A DNA stretch of 64,000 nucleotides from Aurantimicrobium photophilum (GTDB taxonomy: Bacteria; Actinomycetota; Actinomycetes; Actinomycetales; Microbacteriaceae): positions 620,001-684,000 of the forward strand of contig NZ_CP023994.1 of NCBI RefSeq assembly GCF_003194085.1. The letters are read 5' to 3'. The position numbers and the translations under genes are program-made. The notes under the pieces are model-generated. The model was not told the DNA's origin. It did not search any database and saw nothing but the letters and a program-made list of their open reading frames with translations. Shown here one piece after another: positions 28,333 through 38,455 of this stretch (positions within the stretch are counted from its first letter, which is position 1; each line of letters starts with the position of its first letter).

Positions 28333-29870
28333 GGACGTCTCCAAACGCGGCCGTCACGGGCCATGAGGGCATCAGCAGAGGCAGGTCCCCAGGTTCCTGG
28401 AGCGTATTGCTCAGGCTGCCCTTGGGTTTCCCAGAATTCTTCGATGGGGTCGAGGATCTTCCAGCTCAGTTCCACCTCTTCGTGGCGGGGGAACAGGGGA
28501 GGATCGCCGAGCAGAACGTCCAAGATGAGGCGCTCATAGGCTTCAGGGCTCGCTTCGGTGAAGGCGTGGCCATAACCGAAGTCCATGGTCACATCGCGGA
28601 CCTGCATACCAGCGCCTGGAACCTTGGAGCCGAAACGGATGGTGACACCTTCATCGGGCTGAACGCGGATAACCAACGCGTTCTGACCGAGGGCAGAGGT
28701 CTGGTGGTCAGCGAACAAGTACTGGGGTGCTCGCTTGAACACGACAGCAATTTCAGTCACACGACGGCCCAGGCGCTTACCCGCACGCAGATAGAACGGA
28801 ACTCCGGCCCAGCGGCGGGTTCCAATGTCGAGGCGCATGGCTGCATAGGTTTCGGTGACGGACTCAGGGTTCATGCCCTCTTCGTCCAAGAAGCCAACAA
28901 CCTCTTCGCCCCCCTGCCAACCGCTGGCATATTGGCCACGTGCGGTTGCTTCGCCCAGGTTTTCAGGCAAGCGAACAGCGGCAAGAACCTTTTCCTTCTC
29001 CGCACGAAGATCTTCAGCGTCGAAGGAAATGGGCTCTTCCATGGCGGTCAGTGCCAAAAGTTGGAGCAAGTGGTTCTGAATCACGTCACGCGCAGCACCA
29101 ATGCCGTCGTAGTAGCCAGCACGACCGCCCACACCAATGTCTTCAGCCATGGTGATCTGGACGTGGTCGACGTGCTCAGCGTTCCACAGTGGTTCAAATA
29201 GCTGGTTAGCAAAGCGCAAAGCCAAAATGTTCTGCACTGTTTCTTTACCGAGGTAGTGGTCAATGCGGAAGATGGAATCTGCGGGGAAAACAGACTCAAC
29301 GACTGTGTTCAGTTCACGAGCAGTCTTGAGGTCACTACCAAAAGGCTTCTCAATGACCACGCGGCGCCACTGACCCTCAACCTCTTCTGCCAAACCTGCG
29401 CGCTTGAGTTGAGAAACAACCTCTGGGAAGGAGCGGGGAGGAACGGAGAGATAGAAAGCATGGTTGCCCATAGTGCCGCGCTTTTCGTCCAGTTCTGCAA
29501 TTGTTTTCTTCAGACGATCAAATGCGGCGTCGTCGTTGAATTCACCCTGAACGAAGCGAATGCCCTTGGCTAGCTGCTCCCAGACTTCCTCACGGAATTC
29601 GGTGCGGGCATACTGCTTGACCGAGTCGTGCACGACCTGCGCGAAGTCTTGGTCTTCCCAGTCGCGACGAGCAAAGCCCACGAGTGCGAAACCAGGAGGA
29701 AGAAGACCACGGTTAGCGAGGTCATAGACCGCGGGCATGAGCTTTTTACGAGCCAAGTCACCGGTCACACCAAACAGCACCAGACCACAAGGTCCAGCGA
29801 TGCGGTTGAGTCGACGGTCTTCGGCAACGCGGAGAGGGTTGTTCTCCGGAGTGATGTCAACAGGTGACAT
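28329..29870 (-). CDS. zwf: Glucose-6-phosphate 1-dehydrogenase
   Basis: First enzyme of the oxidative pentose-phosphate pathway, producing NADPH and 6-phosphogluconolactone. The N-terminal Rossmann loop LFGVTGDLARKKLMP, the active-site signature RIDHYLGKE, and the conserved VIEKPFGSDLKTA and PFYLRAGKRLG are present. Length is 513 residues. It is followed without a gap by opcA, and its start lies nine bases from the pgi stop. Confidence 0.97.
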   Translation of the reverse strand: MSPVDITPENNPLRVAEDRRLNRIAGPCGLVLFGVTGDLARKKLMPAVYDLANRGLLPPGFALVGFARRDWEDQDFAQVVHDSVKQYARTEFREEVWEQLAKGIRFVQGEFNDDAAFDRLKKTIAELDEKRGTMGNHAFYLSVPPRSFPEVVSQLKRAGLAEEVEGQWRRVVIEKPFGSDLKTARELNTVVESVFPADSIFRIDHYLGKETVQNILALRFANQLFEPLWNAEHVDHVQITMAEDIGVGGRAGYYDGIGAARDVIQNHLLQLLALTAMEEPISFDAEDLRAEKEKVLAAVRLPENLGEATARGQYASGWQGGEEVVGFLDEEGMNPESVTETYAAMRLDIGTRRWAGVPFYLRAGKRLGRRVTEIAVVFKRAPQYLFADHQTSALGQNALVIRVQPDEGVTIRFGSKVPGAGMQVRDVTMDFGYGHAFTEASPEAYERLILDVLLGDPPLFPRHEEVELSWKILDPIEEFWETQGQPEQYAPGTWGPASADALMARDGRVWRRP

Positions 29871-29879
29871 GAACGTCCT

Positions 29880-31487
29880 TTAGTTGAAGGCTGCGAACAG
29901 GTGTTCGAGTTCAGTGTTGGGGTTAGTCAGGGTGAGGGTCAGAACGGGGCGACCGTGGTCGGCCAGAACGTTTGCATCACCAGCAGCCTGAGCAGCAATG
30001 AGCTGACCAAAGCTGAAGGGGCGCTCAGGGATGACAACGTCACCGTCTGGGGCCTGGAGAATCTGGATGAAGACACCCACTGCGGGCCCGCCCTTGTGGA
30101 ACTGACCGGTGGAGTGCAGGAAGCGTGGTCCCCAACCGAAGGTGACGGGGCGACCGGCACGAGCAGCGACGAGGTCGCGCACACCGTGAAGCTGAGGGTA
30201 GTTTGCACGGTCAACGTAGGCCTGAACCGAAACATAACCATCTGCAGGAAGCTGTTCCAAAACAGCAGTGATTGCCTCGCGGACTGTTTTGGCATCTCCC
30301 AGGTCACCGTGAGCACGCACTTCAATTCCCTTGTCGGTGAACAGAGGCTCGGTAGGTGCAGGACGGTTATCCAGCAGTGCGCGAGCAGCAATCTTTGCCG
30401 ACTCCACATCTGGCTGGTCGAAGGGGTTGATGCCCAGCAGGCGGCCTGCAACAGCGGTTGCATACTCAAACACCATGAACATGGCACCTAGGGTGCCCGA
30501 GACGAGGATTTCACCTTCGTGCTTGTCGCGGTTGAGCAGGTGGAACTCGTGTGCATCATCGACAAGGCGCAGCACCTGAACATCTGCATAACCTGCAGAA
30601 AGTTCGGGGGAGACAACGTCCAGAACGACGGGAAGAATTCCAGTGCCTTCCTTACCTGTGGACTCGGCGATGAGCTGTTCTGCCCAGTCGGGGAAACCAA
30701 CCAGGTGAGTGCCATCGGTTACGAGTGCGAGCTTGTTCTTCAGTGGTGAAGTGCCGGCGATAGCAGCGCCCAAGATCAAACCGGGGTTCTCAGGCTGATC
30801 AACAGCGAGGTCAATCGAGATGGCCTCTGCTTCGTTGAGCAGTTCGTTGAGATCCACACCGGCAAGACCGGAAGGAACCAAACCGAATGCAGTGAGTGCA
30901 GAGAAGCGTCCGCCCACGTTGGGGTCGGCGTTGAAGACGCGGTATCCGGCTTCACGTGCTGACTTATCCAGAGGAGAACCGGGGTCGGTAACAACAATGA
31001 TGCGCTCGAGTGGGTCAATGCCCACAGCGGCAAAGGCTGCTTCATAGATGCGCTTTTGGCTGTCAGTTTCGACAGTGCCACCGGACTTGCTGGAGATCAC
31101 GACTGCGGTGGTCTCCAGGCGGTCGGTGATAGCTGCCTTGATCTGTCCAGGCTCAGTGGAGTCCAGCACAGTGAGCTCTGCCTGCATGGTTGCGGTGATG
31201 ACCTCGGGGGCTAGAGAAGAACCACCCATGCCACCTAAGACGATGTGGTTGACACCCTTGGCTCGCAGCTCGTCACGCAGAGCCTCAATCTCAGGTACGA
31301 GGGGACGAGAGATCGAGACAGACTCGGTCCAGCCCAGACGAATAGCTGATTCAGCTTCAGCTGCCTTGCCCCAGAGCGCGGGGTCCTGAGCAGTGATGCT
31401 GGAAGCTACGAGGTCAGCAACCAGTTGAGGAACGTGAGTCTCAACAGCTGCTTCAGCTGCTCCAGAAACCTTGATGCGGAACGACAT
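29880..31487 (-). CDS. pgi: Glucose-6-phosphate isomerase
   Basis: Interconverts glucose-6-phosphate and fructose-6-phosphate. Two SIS-type sugar isomerase domains are present: the first has VLGGMGGSSLAPEV and VISSKSGGTVETDS, the second FGWGPRFLHSTGQFHKGGP. At 535 residues it has the size of the actinobacterial/cyanobacterial bifunctional-looking Pgi group. In this window it sits between tal and zwf inside the pentose-phosphate operon. Only one base position separates it from tal. Confidence 0.93.
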   Translation of the reverse strand: MSFRIKVSGAAEAAVETHVPQLVADLVASSITAQDPALWGKAAEAESAIRLGWTESVSISRPLVPEIEALRDELRAKGVNHIVLGGMGGSSLAPEVITATMQAELTVLDSTEPGQIKAAITDRLETTAVVISSKSGGTVETDSQKRIYEAAFAAVGIDPLERIIVVTDPGSPLDKSAREAGYRVFNADPNVGGRFSALTAFGLVPSGLAGVDLNELLNEAEAISIDLAVDQPENPGLILGAAIAGTSPLKNKLALVTDGTHLVGFPDWAEQLIAESTGKEGTGILPVVLDVVSPELSAGYADVQVLRLVDDAHEFHLLNRDKHEGEILVSGTLGAMFMVFEYATAVAGRLLGINPFDQPDVESAKIAARALLDNRPAPTEPLFTDKGIEVRAHGDLGDAKTVREAITAVLEQLPADGYVSVQAYVDRANYPQLHGVRDLVAARAGRPVTFGWGPRFLHSTGQFHKGGPAVGVFIQILQAPDGDVVIPERPFSFGQLIAAQAAGDANVLADHGRPVLTLTLTNPNTELEHLFAAFN

Positions 31488-32594
31488 TTAAGCTCCAGCC
31501 AAAGCGGTGTTGACGGTCTCGAGGAGTTCTCCCCACGAGATGATGAACTTGGAAACACCCTCAGACTCGAGGACGTTGGTCACGTCCTGGAAGTCCACGC
31601 CCACAGCCGCCAGAGCTGCGAAGACAGCCTTGGAATCTGCGTAGTTGGGGGTAATGGTGTCACCAGTGACCACACCGTGGTCGTAGGTGGCATCCAGAGT
31701 CTTTTCAGGCATGGTGTTCACAATGCCAGCAGCAACCAGCTCGGTGACGTAGAGAGTGTCGGGGAGGCTGGGGTCCTTAACGCCGGTGGAGGCCCAGAGG
31801 GGACGCTGGACGTTTGCGCCGTTGGCAAGCAGCGCTGCAGCACGCTCAGTGTCGAACATGTCCTCGAAGAGTTCATAGGCCAGACGAGCGTTAGCCAGAC
31901 CTGCCTTTGACTTGAGAGCCAGTGCCTCAGGGGTGCCAATGGCGTTGAGGCGGTTGTCGACCTCGGAGTCCACACGAGAGACGAAGAAAGAACCTACCGA
32001 GTGGATCTGGGAAAGGTCGTGGCCGTTGGCCTGTGCCTTTTCGAGTCCTGCAAGGTAAGCGTTGATGACGGCTTCATAGCGCTCGAGCGAGAAGATGAGG
32101 GTCACGTTAACCGAGATGCCTGCACCAATGACTTCGGTGATGGCGTCGAGGCCAGCCAGCGTTGCAGGGATCTTGATGAGAGCGTTGGGCTTGTTGACCT
32201 TTGCCCACAAACGCTTTGCTTCTTCCACAGTGCCTGGAGCATCGTGAGCAAGGGTGGGGGAGACCTCGATAGAAACGCGGCCGTCTACGCCCTGGGTTGC
32301 GTCGAAGACGCCACGGAAGATGTCGCAGGCATCTGCAACGTCATCGGTGGTGATGTCGAACACGGCTGCTTCTGCATCTGCACCAGCAGCTGCGAGCTTC
32401 TTGACCTGTGCTGCATAGCTCTCACCGTTGGTGAGAGCACCCGCGAAGATGGTGGGGTTGGTGGTCACACCAACGACGTTCTTTTCAGCAATGAGCGCCT
32501 GAAGGTTTCCCGAGGTGATGCGTTCACGTGAGAGGTCATCGAGCCAGATGCTGACGCCGGCTGCGGACAATTGTGCGGTGGGGGTGTTCGACAT
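31488..32594 (-). CDS. tal: Transaldolase
   Basis: Transfers a dihydroxyacetone unit from sedoheptulose-7-phosphate in the non-oxidative pentose-phosphate pathway. It is the long actinobacterial type (368 residues) with [11 protein letters not shown] and [11 protein letters not shown] near the N-terminus, the Schiff-base lysine in NALIKIPAT, and [16 protein letters not shown] in the second half. It is directly followed by pgi. The preceding gap to tkt (96 bp) contains a strong hairpin. Confidence 0.96.
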   Translation of the reverse strand: MSNTPTAQLSAAGVSIWLDDLSRERITSGNLQALIAEKNVVGVTTNPTIFAGALTNGESYAAQVKKLAAAGADAEAAVFDITTDDVADACDIFRGVFDATQGVDGRVSIEVSPTLAHDAPGTVEEAKRLWAKVNKPNALIKIPATLAGLDAITEVIGAGISVNVTLIFSLERYEAVINAYLAGLEKAQANGHDLSQIHSVGSFFVSRVDSEVDNRLNAIGTPEALALKSKAGLANARLAYELFEDMFDTERAAALLANGANVQRPLWASTGVKDPSLPDTLYVTELVAAGIVNTMPEKTLDATYDHGVVTGDTITPNYADSKAVFAALAAVGVDFQDVTNVLESEGVSKFIISWGELLETVNTALAGA

Positions 32595-32647
32595 GAACGT
32601 TGATTCTCCTAGGGAATGTGGTGGAGCGGATCAGGTATGAAGTTGTA

Positions 32648-32684
32648 ACACGGGGTGTGAAAAGTTATTCCTCACACCCCGTGT
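32648..32684 (-). other. Strong intercistronic hairpin between tkt and tal
   Basis: A 13-bp stem formed by ACACGGGGTGTGA (32648-32660) and TCACACCCCGTGT (32672-32684) lies between the tkt stop and the tal start. Read in the gene direction it is not followed by a T run, so it looks more like an mRNA stability or processing element, or a partial attenuator, than an intrinsic terminator. Confidence 0.6.
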
Positions 32685-32690
32685 GAAGTG

Positions 32691-34784
32691 TTACTGAGCT
32701 GCGAGGGATTCTTTCGCAGCGGCGACAGCAGCATCGGTGGTGATACCGAACTTGGTGAACAAGGTCTTGTAGTCAGCCGAGGCACCGAAGTGCTCGATCG
32801 AGACGCTGCGGCCAGTGGAGCCGACAATCTTGTCCCAGGTCAGCGACAGGCCAGCTTCAATAGAAACACGAGCCTTCACCGCGGCAGGAAGAACGCTCTC
32901 CTGGTAAGCAGCAGGCTGCTCGTAGAACCACTCGAGGCAAGGAACAGAGACCACGCGAGCGTGGATACCTTCTCCTGCGAGCTGTTCGCGAGCTGCCACA
33001 GCGAGCTGGACTTCAGAACCGGTTGCGATGAAGATCACATCAGGCTTGCCGTTAGCGGCGTCAACGAGAGTGTAGGCACCCTTTGCGGTTTCACGAGCGT
33101 GAGCGAAAGTGTCGCCGGTGGCAACTCCCTCACCACGGGTGAACACGGGAATGTTCTGACGAGTCAGAGCAATTCCTGCAGGTCCGTTGCGACGCTCGAG
33201 GATGGTCTTCCAGGCGTAGGCAACTTCGTTCGCGTCAGCAGGACGAACTACATCCAGCTCAGGAATGGCGCGCAAGGTTGCGAGCTGTTCGATGGGCTGG
33301 TGAGTGGGGCCGTCTTCACCGAGAGCCACAGAGTCGTGAGTCCACACGAAGATCGAAGGCACCTTCATGAGTGCGGCCAAGCGCACAGCAGGGCGCATGT
33401 AGTCGCTGAAGATGAGGAAGGTTCCACCGTAGGCGCGGGTCTTGCCGTGCAGGGCAATACCGTTCAGGATGGCACCCATGGCGTGCTCACGAATACCGAA
33501 GTGGAGGACGCGACCGTAGTTGTCACCGGTCCACTCGTGGGTTGACCACTGGGCAGGAACGAAGGACTTGGCGCCCTCAAGAGTGGTGTTGTTGGACTCG
33601 GCAAGGTCAGCAGATCCACCCCAGAGTTCAGGGATAACGGGGCCGAGAGCGTTGAGCACCTTGCCGGATGCGGCACGGGTTGAAACTTCGGTGCCACCTT
33701 CAAATACAGGAAGTGCGGCCTCTACACCATCAGGAAGCTGACCAGCTTCGAGGCGGTCAAGAAGCTTCTTGTTCTCAGGGTTTGCTGCAGCCCAAGCATC
33801 GAAGCTCTTTTGCCATTCAGCGCGTTCAGCAGCACCCTTCGCTACTGCTTTACGGGTGTGTTCGATAACCTCGTCGGCTACCTGGAAGCTCTGTTCTGGA
33901 TCAAATCCAAGAACTTCCTTGAGGCCCTTGAGCTCATCTGCACCGAGTGCAGAACCGTGGATCTTGCCGGTGTTCTGCTTCTTAGGCGAAGGCCACCCAA
34001 TGATGGTCTTGAGGATGATGAGCGAAGGCTTGTCGGTGACAGCCTTTGCTGCCTCAATGGCGTCGTTCAGAGCAGCGACGTCTTCAACGTAAACACCGGT
34101 CTTCTTCCAGTCCACCGTCTGGACGTGCCAGTCGTAGGACTCGTAACGCTTGGCTACATCTTCGGTGAACGCAATGGTGGTGTCATCTTCGATCGAGATC
34201 TGGTTGGAGTCATAAATCGCGATGAGGTTACCCAGCTGCTGGTGGCCAGCAAGCGAGGATGCTTCAGCGGTAACACCTTCTTGCAGGTCGCCGTCACCCG
34301 CGATGACGTACACGAAGTGATCGAAGGGGCTCTTGCCCGCAGCGGCGTTGGGGTCAAACAGACCGCGCTCGAAGCGAGATGCATAGGCAAAACCAACAGC
34401 CGAAGCCAGACCCTGACCGAGAGGGCCAGTGGTGATTTCAACACCCTTGGTGTGGCCATATTCGGGGTGACCCGGGGTCAGTGAGCCCCAGGTGCGCAGA
34501 GCCTTGAGGTCTTCGAGTTCGAGGCCGTAGCCGTTCAGGTAGAGCTGAACGTACTGAGTGAGCGACGAGTGGCCCACAGAAAGAATGAAGCGGTCGCGGC
34601 CAATCCACTGGTCGTCCAGTGGGTCGCGGCGCATGACCTTGTTCCACAACAGATACGCAGCAGGAGCGAGGCTCATTGCGGTTCCGGGGTGACCGTTACC
34701 CACCTTCTCGACTGCGTCTGCGGCGAGAACACGCGCGGTGTCAACTGCCTTGTTGTCTAGTTCGGACCAGTCGAGCTGCGCCAT
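32691..34784 (-). CDS. tkt: Transketolase
   Basis: Thiamine-diphosphate enzyme that moves two-carbon units between sugar phosphates. It has the N-terminal TPP domain (GNGHPGTAMSLAPAAYLLW, GDGDLQEGVTAEA with the cofactor motif), the pyrimidine-binding domain (FLIFSDYMRPAVRLAALM), and a C-terminal domain (IFIATGSEVQLAV). Length is 697 residues. It is first in the operon tkt-tal-pgi-zwf-opcA-pgl and is transcribed away from ctaB across a 201-bp divergent gap that should hold both promoters. Confidence 0.97.
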   Translation of the reverse strand: MAQLDWSELDNKAVDTARVLAADAVEKVGNGHPGTAMSLAPAAYLLWNKVMRRDPLDDQWIGRDRFILSVGHSSLTQYVQLYLNGYGLELEDLKALRTWGSLTPGHPEYGHTKGVEITTGPLGQGLASAVGFAYASRFERGLFDPNAAAGKSPFDHFVYVIAGDGDLQEGVTAEASSLAGHQQLGNLIAIYDSNQISIEDDTTIAFTEDVAKRYESYDWHVQTVDWKKTGVYVEDVAALNDAIEAAKAVTDKPSLIILKTIIGWPSPKKQNTGKIHGSALGADELKGLKEVLGFDPEQSFQVADEVIEHTRKAVAKGAAERAEWQKSFDAWAAANPENKKLLDRLEAGQLPDGVEAALPVFEGGTEVSTRAASGKVLNALGPVIPELWGGSADLAESNNTTLEGAKSFVPAQWSTHEWTGDNYGRVLHFGIREHAMGAILNGIALHGKTRAYGGTFLIFSDYMRPAVRLAALMKVPSIFVWTHDSVALGEDGPTHQPIEQLATLRAIPELDVVRPADANEVAYAWKTILERRNGPAGIALTRQNIPVFTRGEGVATGDTFAHARETAKGAYTLVDAANGKPDVIFIATGSEVQLAVAAREQLAGEGIHARVVSVPCLEWFYEQPAAYQESVLPAAVKARVSIEAGLSLTWDKIVGSTGRSVSIEHFGASADYKTLFTKFGITTDAAVAAAKESLAAQ

Positions 34785-34985
34785 GTGAATATCGGCCTTC
34801 CGTTTTTCCGTGTGGAGGTGAGGGAGAGAAAATTACGATGGCTGGAAATTACAGCCATGCACGCCGAATAACGGCTCTTATAAGTATAGGCAGTTACCGG
34901 CTTACGCCGACGGGGAACGTGCCAGATGTCGAACCATTACCTCCCGTAGACTTGATGCTCTCGCGCACTCCACTCTTGAGGACTC

Positions 34986-35906
34986 ATGAACGCTTCCGAA
35001 TCTGGCACCACTGCGGTGTCCAAGGTCGGTATTAAGCGCAAAGTTGCCGCGTATGTCTCGCTGACCAAGCCCCGTGTGATGGAACTACTGCTGGCAGTAA
35101 CCATCCCCACGATGTTCTTGGCTCAAGAGGGAATTCCCAACCTCTGGTTGGTCCTCGTTGTTTTATTGGGTGGAATGATGAGCGCTGGTTCTGCGGGAAC
35201 CTTCAACTGCTACATCGACCGCGATATTGACCGTCTGATGAACCGCACCAAGGGCCGTCCGCTGGTTACTGGTGAGATTTCTGATCGTGAGGCGATTGTG
35301 TTTGCCTGGGCACTCGCGATCATCTCAACTGTGTGGTTCCTGCTGTTTACCAATGTGTTGGCGGCGTCACTGTCGGTTTCAGCCATTGCGTTCTACGTGA
35401 TTGTGTACAGCCTGGTCTTGAAGCGCCGCACCCCGCAGAACATCGTCTGGGGAGGCGCTGCTGGCGGTTTCCCCGTACTGATTGGCTGGGCTGCGGTAAC
35501 CGGTTCACTGACCTGGACCCCCGTGGTTTTGTTCCTCATCATCTTCTTGTGGACGCCACCGCACTACTGGCCACTGTCTTGGCGGTACCGCGAGGACTAC
35601 AAAAACGCCAACGTGCCCATGCTCACCGTGGTGCGCGGACGCGTCACGGTAGGACTCCAGATTGTGCTCTATGCCTGGGCAACCTTTGCGGCAACTCTGC
35701 TGCTGGTTCCTATCGGTCACATGGGGTGGACCTACACCGCTATCGCCACGGTGGCAGGCGTGTGGTTTGTGGTGGAAAGCCACCTGCTTTACTCACGCGC
35801 ACTGCACCACGAAGACCCCAAGCCCATGCGCTTGTTCCACTTCTCCAATGGCTATCTCTCGCTGATCTTCCTCGCGGTAGCCATTGACGCTCTGCTGCCC
35901 TTCTAG
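34986..35906 (+). CDS. ctaB: Protoheme IX farnesyltransferase (haem O synthase) CtaB
   Basis: Polytopic membrane prenyltransferase that makes haem O from protohaem for the cytochrome oxidase. The UbiA-family aspartate motif [20 protein letters not shown] is present, followed by [17 protein letters not shown]. About eight or nine membrane helices lie in 306 residues. ATG at 34986 follows TTGAGGAC. It is convergent with ctaA, which performs the next step, and divergent from tkt, an arrangement common in actinobacteria. Confidence 0.95.
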   Translation: MNASESGTTAVSKVGIKRKVAAYVSLTKPRVMELLLAVTIPTMFLAQEGIPNLWLVLVVLLGGMMSAGSAGTFNCYIDRDIDRLMNRTKGRPLVTGEISDREAIVFAWALAIISTVWFLLFTNVLAASLSVSAIAFYVIVYSLVLKRRTPQNIVWGGAAGGFPVLIGWAAVTGSLTWTPVVLFLIIFLWTPPHYWPLSWRYREDYKNANVPMLTVVRGRVTVGLQIVLYAWATFAATLLLVPIGHMGWTYTAIATVAGVWFVVESHLLYSRALHHEDPKPMRLFHFSNGYLSLIFLAVAIDALLPF

Positions 35907-35919
35907 AGCGGCTACAGAA

Positions 35920-36825
35920 CTACTCGGCTGGCTTACGCAGGTTGAGCAATGCGTTGGTTGTACCCGCTGCAACTAGGCAGGCCAGCAGCATGTGGATTCC
36001 TACCAAAAGCGGGGGAAGTCCTGTGCGTGACTGAACAATTCCCACCACAATCTGGGCCACGTTGACTGCCAGAAGCATCAGAAGGGCATTGCGCTCTGCA
36101 AGCTGGCGTGCACGGGAGGCCATCGCGATGGCCAATAGCGTCAATCCCACAGCTACATAGGCAGGGTAGGAGTGGAGTGATTGCAGAATGCCGCCATCAA
36201 GGCCGTTACGGGGCGCATCAGCGTCTCCGGCGTGAGGGCCTGAACCAGTTGTGAGTATGCCCAAGATGATGGTCACGATCTGGAACACCGCTGCTAGCCA
36301 CACAATGCGAGGCAGAGATAGCCCTGATGGGCTGAGAATCCACGTGCGAGGGGCATTGCCGTTATAGACACGGAAGACCAGCACAGTAGAAAGCACAATC
36401 ATCACGATCGAAACAATGAAGTGCAGCCCCACAACGTAGGGGTTCAGTTGCATCAAGACAGAGATCCCACCGATAACTGCCTGGGCAGGGATTCCCAAAC
36501 CAATAAGTAAAGTCAGCCAGAAGAAGTCCCTGCGGCTCTTGCGCATACGGAATACGAGAGCAAAAGTCACAATCGCCACAATGACCAGAAGGAAGGTCAG
36601 CAGGCGGTTACCGAACTCGATAATGCCGTGAATACCCATCTCGGGGGTGTTCACCAGAGAGTCTTCCGTGCAGGTAGGCCAGGTGGGGCAACCAAGACCG
36701 CTCGCGGTGAGGCGAACGGCGCCACCGGTGACCACAATGAGGATCTGCACAACGAAGGTTGTCCAGGCCGCAATCCGGACCTTGCGATCAACGGTGGTGG
36801 GGAACCAATTCACAAGAGTGCTCAC
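35920..36825 (-). CDS. ctaA: Haem A synthase CtaA/COX15
   Basis: Membrane haem O monooxygenase that gives haem A for the aa3-type oxidase. About eight transmembrane helices are seen in 301 residues. Family features include VTGGAVRLTASGLGCPTWPTC with the conserved cysteine pair region and an EFGNRLLTF helix with Glu-x-x-x-Arg, plus conserved His in LHFIVSIVMIV and IHMLLACLV. The start is GTG. It is transcribed divergently from the suf operon; a DtxR/IdeR-like site lies between them. Confidence 0.92.
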   Translation of the reverse strand: MSTLVNWFPTTVDRKVRIAAWTTFVVQILIVVTGGAVRLTASGLGCPTWPTCTEDSLVNTPEMGIHGIIEFGNRLLTFLLVIVAIVTFALVFRMRKSRRDFFWLTLLIGLGIPAQAVIGGISVLMQLNPYVVGLHFIVSIVMIVLSTVLVFRVYNGNAPRTWILSPSGLSLPRIVWLAAVFQIVTIILGILTTGSGPHAGDADAPRNGLDGGILQSLHSYPAYVAVGLTLLAIAMASRARQLAERNALLMLLAVNVAQIVVGIVQSRTGLPPLLVGIHMLLACLVAAGTTNALLNLRKPAE

Positions 36826-36901
36826 GATGGGGAATATTCCTTCGATGATTAGTTGTTGTTCGCTGAGGAAGAACTCATTAACCCTGTTATTGCTAGTGAA
36901 G

Positions 36902-36920
36902 TAAGGCTAGGCTAAGTAAG
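36902..36920. promoter_or_regulatory. DtxR/IdeR-like iron box between ctaA and sufB
   Basis: TAAGGCTAGGCTAAGTAAG matches about 13 of 19 positions of the DtxR/IdeR consensus TTAGGTTAGGCTAACCTAA, including the central TAGGCTAA. It sits in the 211-bp divergent gap between two iron-related units. It is a visual match only. Confidence 0.45.
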
Positions 36921-37036
36921 TTCAATGTGATCGTGCGTAAGCCGATATCTCGAGGGCGAGAACATGCGAGATTGCCGCGGTTTTCGCGACAGTTCGTGCG
37001 TTCTCTTCTCAGTCTAGATTCGTAAGGAAGAGTGCC

Positions 37037-38455
37037 ATGTCAGACATCCTGATCGACCGGCCCGAACTTGAGGGCATTGGGCAGTATGAATTCGGCTGGC
37101 ACGACAAAGATGCAGCCGGAGCTAGCGCTCGCCGAGGTATCAGCGCAGAGGTCGTTGCCGACATCTCTGGCCTGAAGAATGAGCCCGAGTGGATGCTCAA
37201 GATGCGCTTGAAGGCATACGAAATCTTTGGTCGTAAGCCCATGCCCAACTGGGGTGCCGACCTCTCCGGAATTCACTTTGACAACATCAAGTACTTTGTC
37301 CGTTCAACGGAACGTCAGGCACAAACTTGGGAAGACCTCCCCGACGAAATCAAGGACACCTACGAGAAGTTGGGTATTCCTGAGGCAGAGCGCCAGCGTC
37401 TCGTTGCAGGTGTTGCAGCACAGTATGAATCTGAAGTGGTCTACCACCAGATCAATGAAGAGCTCGAGCGACAGGGCGTCATCTTCATGGACACCGACAC
37501 TGCTCTGAAAGAGCACCCTGAATTCTTCGAAGAATACTTCGGCACCGTGATCCCCTCGGGAGACAACAAGTTCGCCGCTCTCAACACGGCGGTGTGGTCT
37601 GGTGGATCCTTCGTTTACGTGCCACCAGGTGTGCACGTAGAGATTCCCCTTCAGGCCTACTTCCGTATCAACACGGAGAACATGGGTCAGTTCGAGCGCA
37701 CCCTCATCATCGCTGACGAGGGAAGCTACGTGCACTACATCGAAGGTTGTACTGCACCGATCTACAAGAGTGACTCTCTGCACTCTGCTGTGGTCGAAAT
37801 CATCGTGAAGAAGAACGCCCGCGTTCGTTACACCACCATCCAGAACTGGTCCAACAACGTCTACAACCTGGTGACCAAGCGTGCGATTGCGCATGAAGGC
37901 GCCACCATGGAGTGGATTGACGGAAACCTCGGTTCCAAGGTCACCATGAAGTACCCGTCGGTCTACCTGGTCGGTGAAGGCGCAAAGGGTGAAACCCTTT
38001 CCATCGCTTTCGCTGGTCCCGGTCAGCACCAGGACGCCGGCGCCAAGATGATCCACATGGCTCCTCACACGCAGAGCTCGATCGTCTCCAAGTCGATTGC
38101 TCGTGGTGGTGGTCGTGCCGGTTACCGTGGTGAAATCCGTATTGATGCCAATGCGCACAACTCTGCCAACACGGTGCGCTGTGATGCGCTCTTGGTCGAC
38201 ACTCAGTCTCGCTCTGACACATACCCAGCTATCGACATCCGTGTGGATGACGTTCAGCTCGGCCACGAGGCAACCGTCTCGAAGGTCAGTGAAGACCAGC
38301 TCTTCTATTTGATGAGCCGCGGTATGGCTGAAGACGAAGCAATGGCCATGATTGTTCGTGGATTCATTGAACCCATCTCTCGTGAACTTCCCATGGAATA
38401 TGCACTCGAGCTCAACAAGCTGATTGAAATCGGCATGGAAGGATCCGTGGGCTAA
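37037..38455 (+). CDS. sufB: Fe-S cluster scaffold protein SufB
   Basis: Scaffold subunit of the SufBCD complex on which iron-sulfur clusters are built. Conserved stretches are [61 protein letters not shown] with the conserved Cys, and [19 protein letters not shown]. At 472 residues it is uninterrupted: no intein is inserted, unlike in some mycobacterial SufB. The ribosome-binding site is AAGGAAGAG. It is first in sufB-sufD-ferredoxin-sufC-sufT. Confidence 0.97.
   Translation: MSDILIDRPELEGIGQYEFGWHDKDAAGASARRGISAEVVADISGLKNEPEWMLKMRLKAYEIFGRKPMPNWGADLSGIHFDNIKYFVRSTERQAQTWEDLPDEIKDTYEKLGIPEAERQRLVAGVAAQYESEVVYHQINEELERQGVIFMDTDTALKEHPEFFEEYFGTVIPSGDNKFAALNTAVWSGGSFVYVPPGVHVEIPLQAYFRINTENMGQFERTLIIADEGSYVHYIEGCTAPIYKSDSLHSAVVEIIVKKNARVRYTTIQNWSNNVYNLVTKRAIAHEGATMEWIDGNLGSKVTMKYPSVYLVGEGAKGETLSIAFAGPGQHQDAGAKMIHMAPHTQSSIVSKSIARGGGRAGYRGEIRIDANAHNSANTVRCDALLVDTQSRSDTYPAIDIRVDDVQLGHEATVSKVSEDQLFYLMSRGMAEDEAMAMIVRGFIEPISRELPMEYALELNKLIEIGMEGSVG

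Noticed and set aside
37037-38455. Intein in SufB
   Set aside because: SufB is 472 residues and its motifs are contiguous; no inserted splicing domain is present.
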